From CAWAND01 sp963797485 (GTDB lineage: Bacteria; Chloroflexota; Anaerolineae; Anaerolineales; E44-bin32), in assembly GCA_963797485.1 (NCBI GenBank), contig CAWCPF010000003.1, positions 372,001 through 436,000 of the forward strand: DNA of 64,000 nt, given 5' to 3'. Made by a program: the position numbers and the translations under genes. Positions 25,831 through 33,929 of this stretch are shown in pieces. The notes beneath the pieces are model-generated. The model had not been told where the DNA came from. It made no database searches and saw only the letters and a list, made by a program, of their open reading frames with translations. The number at the start of each line of letters is the position of its first letter. The stretch's first letter is position 1.

Positions 25831-25867
25831 GTGGGAGGGTGGCCGCGTGGCTGCCCGATTGAACCAC
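25831..25867 (+). promoter_or_regulatory. rplA leader element, twin of the rplK leader
   Basis: GTGGGAGGGTGGCCGCG ... GGCTGCCCGATTGAACCAC, matching the rplK element in the outer GTGGGAGGG/ACCAC strands and in TTGAACCAC, with different inner pairs. It lies 14 nt before the rplA start. Confidence 0.65.
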
Positions 25868-25880
25868 AAGGAGTTCTTGC

Positions 25881-26585
25881 ATGGCCAAGCACGGGAAAAA
25901 CTACGAAAAAGCCGCGGCCACCATCGAGCGCGACCAACTCTACACACCTGAAGAAGCTCTTCAATTGGCGAAAAGCGGCGCGTATGCGAAGTTCGACGAA
26001 ACCGTCGAAGTGCACATCCGCCTGGGCGTCGATCCACGCCAGGCGGAGCAGCAGGTACGTGAGACGGTCATGCTGCCGCACGGACGTGGCAAGAAGGTCC
26101 GTGTGGTGGTCTTTGCCGAAGGCGAGGCGGCGCGCGGGGCGAAGGAGGCTGGCGCCGATTACATCGCCGATGATGAGTTGATCAAGAAGATCGAAGGCGG
26201 CTGGACCGACTTCGATGCCACCGTGGCTGTTCCGGAAATGATGGGCAAGGTGGGCAAGCTCGGCCGAGTCCTCGGGCCACGCGGGCTGATGCCCAACCCC
26301 AAGGCGGGCACGGTGGTCCCCGGAGATGACCTGCCACGGGTCATTGATGAGCTCAAATCGGGGCGTGTGGAATTCCGATTGGACCGCACAGCCAATCTGC
26401 ATGTGCCCATTGGCAAGGCGTCGTTTGAAATTAAGCAACTTGTGGAAAACCTGGCCTCGCTTATGGAGGCCGTGCGGCGTGCCAAACCGGCATCGGCGAA
26501 GGGCACCTACCTTCGGAAGGTGACTGTGACCACGACCATGGGTCCCGGCGTGCACATCGATCCGACGGCGGCATGGGCGATGTAG
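25881..26585 (+). CDS. rplA: 50S ribosomal protein L1
   Basis: A 234-residue uL1. LGVDPRQAEQQVRETVMLPHGRGK, LGPRGLMPNPKAGTVV and the C-terminal SAKGTYLRKVTVTTTMGPGVHID are family blocks. L1 forms the mobile stalk at the ribosomal E site and usually represses its own operon by binding the leader. The two twin leader elements before rplK and before this gene are the likely targets. Ribosome binding site AAGGAG at 25868-25873. Confidence 0.97.
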   Translation: MAKHGKNYEKAAATIERDQLYTPEEALQLAKSGAYAKFDETVEVHIRLGVDPRQAEQQVRETVMLPHGRGKKVRVVVFAEGEAARGAKEAGADYIADDELIKKIEGGWTDFDATVAVPEMMGKVGKLGRVLGPRGLMPNPKAGTVVPGDDLPRVIDELKSGRVEFRLDRTANLHVPIGKASFEIKQLVENLASLMEAVRRAKPASAKGTYLRKVTVTTTMGPGVHIDPTAAWAM

Positions 26586-26625
26586 ATCGCAGGCTTCGAC
26601 CCTAGGCGGATGCCCGGGGGGCTGG

Positions 26626-26631
26626 TACAAT
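26626..26631 (+). promoter_or_regulatory. -10 box for rplJL
   Basis: TACAAT just ahead of the L10 leader. No convincing -35 is seen, but an internal promoter at this point is usual for rplJL. Confidence 0.45.
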
Positions 26632-26640
26632 CTGACCGAC

Positions 26641-26784
26641 TTCGCTTGAGACAGCAGGTGCCCGAGTTCGGGGCTCAATGTCCTGCCGAGGTGAAGACCC
26701 AAGCGGCGCGCTGAACCGGAATCGGCGTCTGACCGTCCGTGTCTTTGCTGGAGCTCACTGAGCGAAGCAAAGACATTTTCGTTT
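26641..26784 (+). ncRNA. Ribosomal protein L10 leader RNA
   Basis: AGACAGCAGGTG (from 26650) pairs with CCTGCCGAGGTGAAGACC about 30 nt later, which is the signature of the L10 leader. Known examples bind L10-(L12)4 and control rplJL. Downstream lies a terminator-like hairpin. Confidence 0.8.
26741..26784 (+). terminator. Attenuator hairpin in the L10 leader
   Basis: GTCTTTGC (26741-26748) pairs with GCAAAGAC (26767-26774), followed by ATTTTCGTTT. It ends 4 nt before the AGGAGG of rplJ. Confidence 0.65.
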
Positions 26785-26803
26785 GACAGGAGGTTGTGTC
26801 CAC

Positions 26804-27334
26804 TTGGCTATCACGAAGGAACGCAAACGTCAGCTGGTGGAGAAGTACCGCGCTCTGGTGCAGGGCAGTCAGGCGCACATTCTGACGTCCTACTCCGGTG
26901 TGACTGTTGGCGACCTCGAGGGTTTGCGCAGACGCCTCCGGGAATCAGGCGGCGAGTTCCATATCGTCAAGAACAGCTTGATCAAGCGTGTGCTGGATGA
27001 GGCCGGGATGGCGCTGCCGGAGGGTGGACTGGATGGGACGACAGCGATTGGATTTGCAACGGATGACATTCCGGGCGTCGCCAAAGCGATTGTCGACCTG
27101 GCCAAAGCGGGCAACCTGCTCCAGGTGAAAGGCGCCATTATCGAGGGGCAGCCCTACTCAGCGGCCCAAGTGATGGAGCTGGCGGAACTGCCGCCGATGC
27201 CGGTGGTCCAAGCAAGGCTGATTGGCCTGCTGCAGGCCCCCGCCTCGCGCGTGGCGAGTGCGCTGGCTGGAAGTGTCAGGCAAGTGCTAAACGTTGTCCA
27301 CGCGTACGCCGAAGCCGGCCCATCTGCCGCCTGA
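26804..27334 (+). CDS. rplJ: 50S ribosomal protein L10
   Basis: A 176-residue uL10: N-terminal rRNA-binding domain with ITKERKRQLVEKY, LTSYSGVTVGDLEGLRRRLRESGGEFHIVKNSL, and a C-terminal helix that recruits L12 dimers. I place the start at the TTG at 26804 (MAITKE), because AGGAGG at 26788-26793 precedes it. The upstream in-frame TTG at 26783 lies before that site and is not used. It is downstream of an L10 leader and upstream of rplL, as usual. Confidence 0.95.
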   Translation: MAITKERKRQLVEKYRALVQGSQAHILTSYSGVTVGDLEGLRRRLRESGGEFHIVKNSLIKRVLDEAGMALPEGGLDGTTAIGFATDDIPGVAKAIVDLAKAGNLLQVKGAIIEGQPYSAAQVMELAELPPMPVVQARLIGLLQAPASRVASALAGSVRQVLNVVHAYAEAGPSAA

Positions 27335-27397
27335 GGCCGTAAGTCCGGCGACTTTGTGAAGAAGGGCGCAAAGCCCGCATAAAGGAGATCTGAGATC

Positions 27398-27778
27398 ATG
27401 GCTAATCTTGAGAAACTGGTCGAACAGCTCAGCGAGCTGACGGTGTTGGAAGCCGCGGAATTGACCAAGATGCTGGAAGAGAAGTGGGGTGTGTCCGCAG
27501 CGGCGCCTATGGCTATGGCCGTCATGCCTGCTGGGGCGACCGGGGCCGCAGACGCCGTTGAGGAAAAGACCGAGTTCGATGTGATCATCAAGGACGTCGG
27601 TCCGAAGAAGATCGATGTGATCAAAGCCATTCGGCAGATCACGTCGCTAGGCCTGAAAGATGCCAAGGACCTGGCCGAGACCGCCGGCGCCAAGGTATTG
27701 GAAGCCGCGGCCAAGGAATCTGCACAGGACGCCAAGAGCAAACTGGAAGCCGCCGGCGCAGTGGTCGAGTTGGCGTAG
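27398..27778 (+). CDS. rplL: 50S ribosomal protein L7/L12
   Basis: A 126-residue bL12. The N-terminal dimer domain begins MANLEKLVEQLSELTVLEAAEL. An Ala/Met/Gly-rich hinge follows. The C-terminal domain has EKTEFDVIIKDVGPKKIDVIK and LGLKDAKDLAE, which contact translation factors. AAGGAG at 27381-27386. Last gene of the ribosomal block. Confidence 0.97.
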   Translation: MANLEKLVEQLSELTVLEAAELTKMLEEKWGVSAAAPMAMAVMPAGATGAADAVEEKTEFDVIIKDVGPKKIDVIKAIRQITSLGLKDAKDLAETAGAKVLEAAAKESAQDAKSKLEAAGAVVELA

Positions 27779-27869
27779 GCGTTTCGCCAATAGACCGAAT
27801 CCATCGCCGAGCCGCCTGATCATGGGCGGCTCGGATGATTCCGAAGTCAGGCCCCTCGGCTGCCTATGG

Positions 27870-27875
27870 TATATT
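27870..27875 (+). promoter_or_regulatory. -10 box of the two-component system operon
   Basis: TATATT about 18 nt before the GTG start at 27894, leaving a short leader with GAGG at 27885-27888. Confidence 0.45.
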
Positions 27876-27893
27876 GCCCCACGCGAGGCGGCG

Positions 27894-28571
27894 GTGCGCG
27901 AAACCATACTGGTCGTTGAAGACGAAGAGCGTATCGTTCAATTCCTCAAGCGGGGCTTGATTTACGAGGGCTATGACGTACAGACGGCCCTGGATGGCGA
28001 ATCCGGACTCGAGCTAGCTGAGGCGCACCCCCCGGACCTGGTCATTCTCGATTTGATGCTCCCCGAACTGGACGGCCTGGAGGTGTGCCGACACCTTCGA
28101 CAGGTAAGCGACACCCCCATCCTCATCCTGACCGCCAAAGACGCCGTCGAGGACCGCGTGCGCGGCCTGGACGCCGGGGCTGATGACTATCTGGTCAAGC
28201 CGTTCGCGCTGGACGAGCTGTTGGCCCGAATTCGAGCTCTGCTGAGACGGACCAAGGCGGAGGTGCCGGCTGTCCTCAACTATGCTGATCTGCGCCTGGA
28301 TACAGGCACACACCAGGCCTTTCGGGGCGAGCGCCCGGTTGAGCTGACCGCCAAAGAGTACGAGCTGCTGGAGCTCTTCATGCGCCATCCGCGCCAGGTG
28401 CTTACTCGAGATGTCATCTTCGATCGTGTTTGGAGCTATGACTTCGGTGGTGAGAGCAACATCATCGAGGTGTATGTCCGGTACCTGCGCCAGAAGCTGG
28501 AGGCCTCGCAGGAGCCGAGGCTGATCCACACCGTGCGCGGGGTCGGGTATGTACTTCGGGAGCCGGCGTGA
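27894..28571 (+). CDS. OmpR-family response regulator
   Basis: A 225-residue DNA-binding response regulator. The receiver domain has the acidic pair in VVEDEERIV, phospho-acceptor Asp in LVILDLMLPELDGLEV, Thr in ILILTAKD and Lys in DDYLVKPFALDELLAR. The C-terminal winged helix includes VELTAKEYELLELFMRHP, RDVIFDRVWSYDF and VDVYVRYLR-type recognition helix (IIEVYVRYLRQKLE). The start at GTG 27894 (MRETILVVEDEE) gives normal OmpR length; the frame stays open further upstream without homology. It overlaps the sensor kinase start by 4 nt. The regulated genes are unknown. Confidence 0.93.
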   Translation: MRETILVVEDEERIVQFLKRGLIYEGYDVQTALDGESGLELAEAHPPDLVILDLMLPELDGLEVCRHLRQVSDTPILILTAKDAVEDRVRGLDAGADDYLVKPFALDELLARIRALLRRTKAEVPAVLNYADLRLDTGTHQAFRGERPVELTAKEYELLELFMRHPRQVLTRDVIFDRVWSYDFGGESNIIEVYVRYLRQKLEASQEPRLIHTVRGVGYVLREPA

Positions 28572-30055
28572 CGCTTCGAGGCCGTCTGACGGTCTGGTAC
28601 ACGAGTGTTCTGGCCGTGGTGCTGCTGATGTTTGGGTCGGCGGTCTACTCGATTGTGTCGTTAAGTATGGTCCGTCAATCCGATGATACTCTCTCCAAGA
28701 CGGCTGGAGACATCCTGCTTGCCAGCCAATCCCCGGACACGCTGGCGTTCACTTTGCGGGCCCTCGATTTGACTACCAACGTCTATGTCCAGGTTTGGGA
28801 CGACCGCTTTGGCTTGCGGAGCCAGTCCGCCAACGTGCCCGAGCTCGGCCAGGCGTTTGACCCCGATCAGCTCGAGGACCGGGTCCGCACCTTTTCGACC
28901 GTCAACCTGAACGGCAGCCATCTGAGAGTGCTGACGGTACCTGTGTGGACCGGAGCCGACGAGCATGTCGTGGGCTATCTTCAGCTGGCGACATCGTTGT
29001 CGCCGGTCGATCAGGCCCAGCGGCTGCTCCTGATCGTGCTCATCGGGGGCGGACTGAGCTCGTTGATTATCGCCGGTTTGGTTGGTTGGACGACGGCCGG
29101 GGCGGCACTCCGACCGCTGGACAGGGTCACAGAGACGGCCCTGCAGATCACCCGCGCCGATGATTTGTCGCGACGCATCCCTGTGATAGGTCCGGCGCGT
29201 GATGAAGTCGGTCGCCTGATCCTGGCCTTCAACGAAACCCTGGAGCGCCTTGAGCGCCTGTTTGAAATCCAGCGGCGCTTTCTGGCCGATGTGTCTCATG
29301 AGCTGAGAACCCCACTGACCGCCATCCGGGGCAATCTGGATTTGTTGCGTCGTCTGTCACCGGTAGATCGGGAGTCGATGGGCGCCATCGACTCAGAGGT
29401 TGAGCGAATGACCCGGCTGGTCAATGACTTGCTGATTCTTGCCCAGGCGGAGTCGGGTCGGCTGCCGCTGGCACATGATGCGGTCGAACTGGACACGCTG
29501 CTGCTGGATGTGTACAAGGAAGGCAAAACGCTGGCGCAGGGGAAGGTCGTCTTGCGCATCGGGCGGGAAGATCAGGTCCGCGTGATTGGTGACCGTGACC
29601 GTTTGAAGCAGGTCCTGCTGAACATCCTGTCGAATGCTATTCAATACACACCCCGCGGCGGACAGGTCGACATCGGCCTGGCGCGGGTTGGCGAGTGGGC
29701 GCGTCTCACGGTGACCGACACCGGTTCGGGCATCCACGCAGATGATCTCCCTCACGTGTTCGAAAGGTTCTATCGAGCGGACTCTTCCCGCCAACGCTCG
29801 AGGGGGGGCGGCGCGGGGCTTGGGCTGTCCATCGCTTACTGGATCACGCGCAGCCATGGCGGCAACCTGGAGGTGGCGTCGGAGCCCGGAGAGGGAACGA
29901 CATTCTCGGTGTGGCTGCCGCGCGCTCTGGATCCGGCCCGAGCCGAGAGTCCGGCTGAGGCCGGAGGTCCGCAGAGGCGGACCGCAAATGGGCAAGAAGC
30001 GGCCGCCGGGCCGGCGCAGTCAGCCTCGACCGAAGAGAGCGTTCGTCCGGCCTAG
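28568..30055 (+). CDS. Sensor histidine kinase
   Basis: A 495-residue membrane sensor. Transmembrane helices at about residues 10-32 and 150-175 flank an extracytoplasmic sensing domain of about 115 residues with no recognised fold. A HAMP domain follows (LRPLDRVTETALQITRADDL), then HisKA with H-box FLADVSHELRTPLTAIRG, and HATPase_c with N-box LLNILSNAIQYTP, G1 VTDTGSGIHADD, F-box FERFYRADSS and G2 GGAGLGLSIA. The tail after about residue 460 is low complexity. The GTG start overlaps the stop of the response regulator (GTGA), so this is a coupled pair. It converges with a 4-bp overlap on the lytic transglycosylase. Confidence 0.94.
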   Translation: MTLRGRLTVWYTSVLAVVLLMFGSAVYSIVSLSMVRQSDDTLSKTAGDILLASQSPDTLAFTLRALDLTTNVYVQVWDDRFGLRSQSANVPELGQAFDPDQLEDRVRTFSTVNLNGSHLRVLTVPVWTGADEHVVGYLQLATSLSPVDQAQRLLLIVLIGGGLSSLIIAGLVGWTTAGAALRPLDRVTETALQITRADDLSRRIPVIGPARDEVGRLILAFNETLERLERLFEIQRRFLADVSHELRTPLTAIRGNLDLLRRLSPVDRESMGAIDSEVERMTRLVNDLLILAQAESGRLPLAHDAVELDTLLLDVYKEGKTLAQGKVVLRIGREDQVRVIGDRDRLKQVLLNILSNAIQYTPRGGQVDIGLARVGEWARLTVTDTGSGIHADDLPHVFERFYRADSSRQRSRGGGAGLGLSIAYWITRSHGGNLEVASEPGEGTTFSVWLPRALDPARAESPAEAGGPQRRTANGQEAAAGPAQSASTEESVRPA

Positions 30056-30789
30056 CGCGAGGCAAGTGCTTGGCGGGAATCCGCCGCGCGGCACAGCCAG
30101 GCGCCGCCAGCCTTGAGCCAACGGTCGAGTGTTGGGCTTGGCGTTCGATGGTTGGCGATGTCGGCCAGCAAGCCTGCTCCCCAATCCACGTAACGGCGCG
30201 TTTCAAGCGGCCAGGAGTCCACGGCCGCCGGAATGAGCCCATGACCCCCGTTGTATCCCGCCAAGGCAAGGGCTGAGTTCCCGTGGGCTAACTCGAGCCC
30301 GCCGACGAGGTACGCAAGCCCGCGGCGCGCGTTGGTGTCTGGGTCCAGCGGGTCTTCGGATGGCGAGAAGTGGTACGGCATGACCTGGAACAAGCCTAAC
30401 GCGCCGGCGGGGGAACGGGCCAGGGGATCGCCGCACGATTCCAACTGCATCACGACGGCCACCAGGTTCGGATCGAGACCGGCTTGGCGAGACCAGCGGT
30501 CAATATCGGCTGCCCAGCGTGTCACCGCCGGAGCGAACACTGGCGCTAAGGGCGAGCCTGCGTGAGGCGCGGCTGAAGGCGGTTCAGGTGCGGCTGAAGC
30601 TTGGGATTCGAGCCGATCGAGGGCTGGGCCGAGCCAGCGCCAGGACCAGGTGCTGGCCAACGCCAACAGGCCGAAGAGCAGCAAGGGCAGCAAGAGGCGC
30701 AGGGAAAGGACCTGCCCAGGTGCGTCCCTGGGCAGGTCCCGATCGCCTGGGCGGATCAACCGCCCGGTCTTTGCAGCTGTCAAAGTCAA
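30052..30789 (-). CDS. Membrane-anchored lytic transglycosylase (SLT-like)
   Basis: A 245-residue protein with one N-terminal transmembrane helix (about residues 29-48), a Pro/Ala linker, and a lysozyme-like SLT domain: WSRQAGLDPNLVAVVMQLESCGDPLA with the catalytic Glu in QLES, GALGLFQVMPYHF, and LALAGYNGGHG. It would cleave peptidoglycan glycan strands to 1,6-anhydro products outside the cell. Family blocks are in order and complete. Transcribed toward the sensor kinase; the stops overlap by 4 bp. Confidence 0.9.
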   Translation of the reverse strand: MTLTAAKTGRLIRPGDRDLPRDAPGQVLSLRLLLPLLLFGLLALASTWSWRWLGPALDRLESQASAAPEPPSAAPHAGSPLAPVFAPAVTRWAADIDRWSRQAGLDPNLVAVVMQLESCGDPLARSPAGALGLFQVMPYHFSPSEDPLDPDTNARRGLAYLVGGLELAHGNSALALAGYNGGHGLIPAAVDSWPLETRRYVDWGAGLLADIANHRTPSPTLDRWLKAGGAWLCRAADSRQALASR

Positions 30790-30834
30790 CGGCGACGCGC
30801 CTGCGCGCTGACGGGTTCGGGTGTGTAGACAGGC

Positions 30835-31503
30835 TCACGGCGAGGCACCGGGTTCGGTCTCTGGCCGGACCGCGCTGCGATGCCGAGCGGGCTGCCGGAG
30901 GCCGCCGTGGTAGGCGCGGCCGAGCGGGGTCGAGGCCTGGGGCTTGTGCGCCGGCTTGGCACCCAGACTGAACAGGCGCTCGCCTGTCAGTGTGAAGCTG
31001 CCTATGAGCAGCACCCGGATGAGCCAGACCAGCACGGCAATGAATACCGGTACGCTGTTGAGCAGGGCGGCGCGGCCCAGGATTTCGTTGCCCAATCCCT
31101 GATGCTGAATCAGGGCCAGCGAGACCGACCACCAGGTGAGTATGGCGTTCATGGTGGCGCCCAGGAACCAGGCCGCCAACAGGTACCACATCTCGACCGG
31201 CTCGCGCTTTCCCTGCTCCGGTGTCAGCAGGCGTGCGATGCCGGCAAAATCAATGCCGCAGAAGGCCAGGGCCAGGATGGTGGCCCAGCCGATGCCGGCG
31301 AAGGAGAAGTCCCCCAAGAGGTCCGTCAAGGCGAATTGCGTTGTGCTGTAGTTGAAGGCCTCGAATGCCACCAGGGCCAGGACAAGAATCAGCCCGATGA
31401 CCAGCCCGCGCTGGGCCGGCAGTTGGCTGAGCAGCGAGCGAGCGATTCGCCGCCCATCGGCGGACAACGAACTGGGCTTACGCAGGGTCGAAATGGCAGA
31501 CAT
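30835..31503 (-). CDS. Four-helix membrane protein of unknown function under a LexA-like operator
   Basis: A 222-residue integral membrane protein with helices at about 30-50, 65-90, 105-130 and 150-175, and a basic C-terminal tail. I do not recognise a family. EQGKREPVEMWYLLAAWFLGATMNAILTWWSV looks like a conserved core. The start at 31503 (MSAISTLRK) has GGAGG upstream. Its promoter carries a GAAC-N4-GTTC box and another GAAC/GTTC inverted repeat, so it may be damage-inducible or controlled by another dimeric repressor. Single gene, leftward. Confidence 0.75.
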   Translation of the reverse strand: MSAISTLRKPSSLSADGRRIARSLLSQLPAQRGLVIGLILVLALVAFEAFNYSTTQFALTDLLGDFSFAGIGWATILALAFCGIDFAGIARLLTPEQGKREPVEMWYLLAAWFLGATMNAILTWWSVSLALIQHQGLGNEILGRAALLNSVPVFIAVLVWLIRVLLIGSFTLTGERLFSLGAKPAHKPQASTPLGRAYHGGLRQPARHRSAVRPETEPGASP

Positions 31504-31517
31504 GGCCACCTCCACTA

Positions 31518-31569
31518 GAACAGGCGTTCTGAGTGGACCCAAGATAGAACAAACGTGCTGTTCTGTCAA
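31518..31569 (-). promoter_or_regulatory. Consensus promoter with GAAC-N4-GTTC operators
   Basis: Minus strand: TTGACA (31569-31564), 17 bp, TATCTT (31546-31541). GAACAGGCGTTC (31518-31529) falls just after the predicted start site and fits the Gram-positive LexA box GAAC-N4-GTTC. A second inverted repeat, AGAACA-N7-TGTTCT, fills the spacer (31546-31564). Confidence 0.65.
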
Positions 31570-31600
31570 GAGGCAGTTTCGGTGACCATAAAGACAAACC

Positions 31601-31621
31601 GGGGAGGCTCAAAGCCTCCCC
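31601..31621 (-). terminator. Rho-independent terminator of gap
   Basis: Minus strand stem GGGGAGGCT/AGCCTCCCC with a 3-nt loop, followed by GGTTTGTCTTTA. It lies 57 bp after the gap stop. Confidence 0.85.
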
Positions 31622-31677
31622 GATGAGGTTCGTGACGGCATCCCCCGAGCGGGGGAGGGTGAAGTCTCTCGGGCGCC

Positions 31678-32676
31678 TCAGGCGCCGAGCATGGACACTG
31701 CCTGGCGGACCATCTGGCTGGTGTAGCCCCACTCGTTGTCGTACCAGCTCATGACCTTGACCAGATCGCCGTCGACGACTTTGGTCAGCTCAAGGTCCAC
31801 GATTGAGGCGTGGGTTTCACCCAGGATATCGGAGGATACAAGTTCGTCCTCGGAGACGGCCAGCACGTCTTGGTAGCGTGGGGTCTTGGATTCCTCGGTG
31901 AAGATGGCGTTGACCTCTTCAACCGAGGTCGGTCGCTCGGTGAGGAAAACCACGTCCGAGATGGAGCCGACCGGTATTGGAGCCCGAACGGCGGTCCCAT
32001 CAAAGAGGCCAGCATACTGGGGCAGCGCTTTGGTGGTGGCGATGGCGGCGCCGGTGGTGGCGGGCACGAAATTGGCTGCCGCCGCCCGCCCGCTCCTTAG
32101 CTTCTTGGACGGCCCGTCCACCAAGGCCTGAGACGCGGTGTAAGCGTGTATGGTGGTCATAATGGCTTTCTTGATCCCGATCCGGCGGCCCATGATCTCG
32201 ACCAGCGGTGTGATGCAGTTGGTGGTGCAGCTGGCGGTTGACAGCACGGCCGGCGGATCGCCTTCGTACGAGTTGACGCCGTAGACGATGGTCATCACCT
32301 CGGGCTCTTTGCTCGGCGCCGAGAGGATGACGTGCTTGGCGCCGGCCTGAACGTGTTTCTCAAGATCGGCCTTCTTTGTGAACACGCCGGTGCATTCGAA
32401 GGCCAGCTCGACGCCGAGCGACTTCCATGGCAGCTGAGCCGGATCGCGTTCGCTCAACACTTTGACCGAATGCCCATCGATGATAAGCTCACCGGGTTTG
32501 TGTTCGACCTTCTTGTGATAGCGACCATAGACCGTGTCGTACTTGAGAAGGTAGGCCAGATTATCTACCGGGACAATGTCGTTGACGGCGACCAGCTCGA
32601 GCCCTGGGGTTTCAAGGATGATCTTGAACGCCGCGCGACCGATGCGTCCCAATCCGTTAATCGCGACTTTTGCCAT
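31678..32676 (-). CDS. gap: Glyceraldehyde-3-phosphate dehydrogenase, type I
   Basis: A 332-residue GAPDH converting glyceraldehyde 3-phosphate to 1,3-bisphosphoglycerate. NAD-binding start VAINGLGRIGRAAFK, catalytic Cys in STASCTTNCITPL, His in TIHAYTASQALVDGP, and C-terminal WYDNEWGYTSQMV. The residue after the second beta strand is VNDI, which favours NAD over NADP. It is monocistronic with a strong terminator, and no pgk or tpi is adjacent. The start ATG at 32676 has GGAGAG upstream. Confidence 0.96.
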   Translation of the reverse strand: MAKVAINGLGRIGRAAFKIILETPGLELVAVNDIVPVDNLAYLLKYDTVYGRYHKKVEHKPGELIIDGHSVKVLSERDPAQLPWKSLGVELAFECTGVFTKKADLEKHVQAGAKHVILSAPSKEPEVMTIVYGVNSYEGDPPAVLSTASCTTNCITPLVEIMGRRIGIKKAIMTTIHAYTASQALVDGPSKKLRSGRAAAANFVPATTGAAIATTKALPQYAGLFDGTAVRAPIPVGSISDVVFLTERPTSVEEVNAIFTEESKTPRYQDVLAVSEDELVSSDILGETHASIVDLELTKVVDGDLVKVMSWYDNEWGYTSQMVRQAVSMLGA

Positions 32677-32894
32677 AGCGGTCTCTCCTTTGGAGAACTG
32701 TGAGCCTTAGGACCTGGGGTGTCAATGTACGCGCCGAAGACGGTCCGATCCGACCTCCTTGATTTTGATCCCATTTTCGTCGGAGCTTGACCGGGTTCGA
32801 CCGGAGGGTCCGCACACAACGGGCCCCGGGGACCGGGGCGGCGACGATGGCTGTCGATGTGGACGGGAATCAGCCGTTGCCCGTCAACTCCCCA

Positions 32895-33872
32895 TCATAC
32901 CCCAGTCGGGGCAGTCTTCGGAGGGCGTCCGGAGACGCCCGTGCGGCGGCGCGTGAACCACCAGATGGCGATGGCGCCAAGCCCCATGGCGGGCAGCACG
33001 ACCAGCCCGGCTTCTGGACCGAAGACCCCGCCGGTCACCAACTCGGGACCGTTGACCGTCTGGTGGATGAAGTTGAATCCACCGGTCCCGCTGACCGCAA
33101 ATCCAAAGACCGTGCCTTCGAAGAAGTTCCAGCCAATGTGCAACCCGATGGACAGCCACAGCCGGCCGGTCCGTATCCAACCGAAGGCCAGAAAGTAGCC
33201 CGCCGCCAGAATGCCCAGAGTGGAGGCCCAATTCGCGCCCGGATTGGCCAGGTGGAGCAGGGCGAACACGCCCGATGAGATCAGCACACCCAGGGGCAGA
33301 TTGAGCCCGTCCACCAGGTTTTGAAGGTGATAGCCACGGCTTAGGAGTTCCTCCTGCCAGCCGACCAGCACAAACACGGCCAGGCCGACGCCGAGGCCCC
33401 CCAAGACCGTCAGCAGGCTGCCGGTCTGCAAGGCGGTCCCCTCATAGGTCAGCCAGCCGGCGGCGTATTCGGCGGCATAGATCAATCCGAACAAGACACC
33501 CGGCAGGATGAACCCAAATCCCAGATCCAGTGCCGTGCTGCGATCGACGGTGAACCCCAGAGAAACGAAGTTGCGGCGGTCCAGCCAGCGCCGGGCGAGC
33601 CAGGTGGTTATGGTGATCCCGAAGAACATGGCCAGGGATTGGATCACCAGTCCGGCATAGCCGCTGCCCCCGAGGGAAGCAAGATCGACCAGGCCGAGGA
33701 CAAAGCCAAGTCCCGCCAGGATGGTGCTGAAGATGAGCACCAGGATGACCAGGACGATCGTGTGGATCAGGAGTCTCCAGCCGGCCCGCAGGCGGGGCTC
33801 GTCCGGACTGACGAAGATTCGGGCCAGCCAATTGCGCGAGGCGGGGATGGGTATCTGGGGGAGTGTTTGCAT
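32895..33872 (-). CDS. CPBP-family intramembrane metalloprotease
   Basis: A 325-residue polytopic protein with about eight transmembrane helices. The CPBP (Abi/CAAX protease-like) motifs are seen: EELLSRG with the double Glu and Arg in WQEELLSRGYHLQNL, the His-bearing VFALLHLANPG, and a late helix with GLHIGWNFFEGTVFG (His and Asn). These form the metal site of Rce1-like glutamate proteases. The bacterial substrates are unknown; relatives serve in bacteriocin immunity or signal processing. Its start at 33872 lies 57 bp after the sthA stop, so it may be co-transcribed. Confidence 0.88.
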   Translation of the reverse strand: MQTLPQIPIPASRNWLARIFVSPDEPRLRAGWRLLIHTIVLVILVLIFSTILAGLGFVLGLVDLASLGGSGYAGLVIQSLAMFFGITITTWLARRWLDRRNFVSLGFTVDRSTALDLGFGFILPGVLFGLIYAAEYAAGWLTYEGTALQTGSLLTVLGGLGVGLAVFVLVGWQEELLSRGYHLQNLVDGLNLPLGVLISSGVFALLHLANPGANWASTLGILAAGYFLAFGWIRTGRLWLSIGLHIGWNFFEGTVFGFAVSGTGGFNFIHQTVNGPELVTGGVFGPEAGLVVLPAMGLGAIAIWWFTRRRTGVSGRPPKTAPTGV

Positions 33873-33929
33873 TTGGCCTCCGATCAGGGACTTAAATCGG
33901 GCGGACGGGTATCGGTGGCTGCCGGCGGC

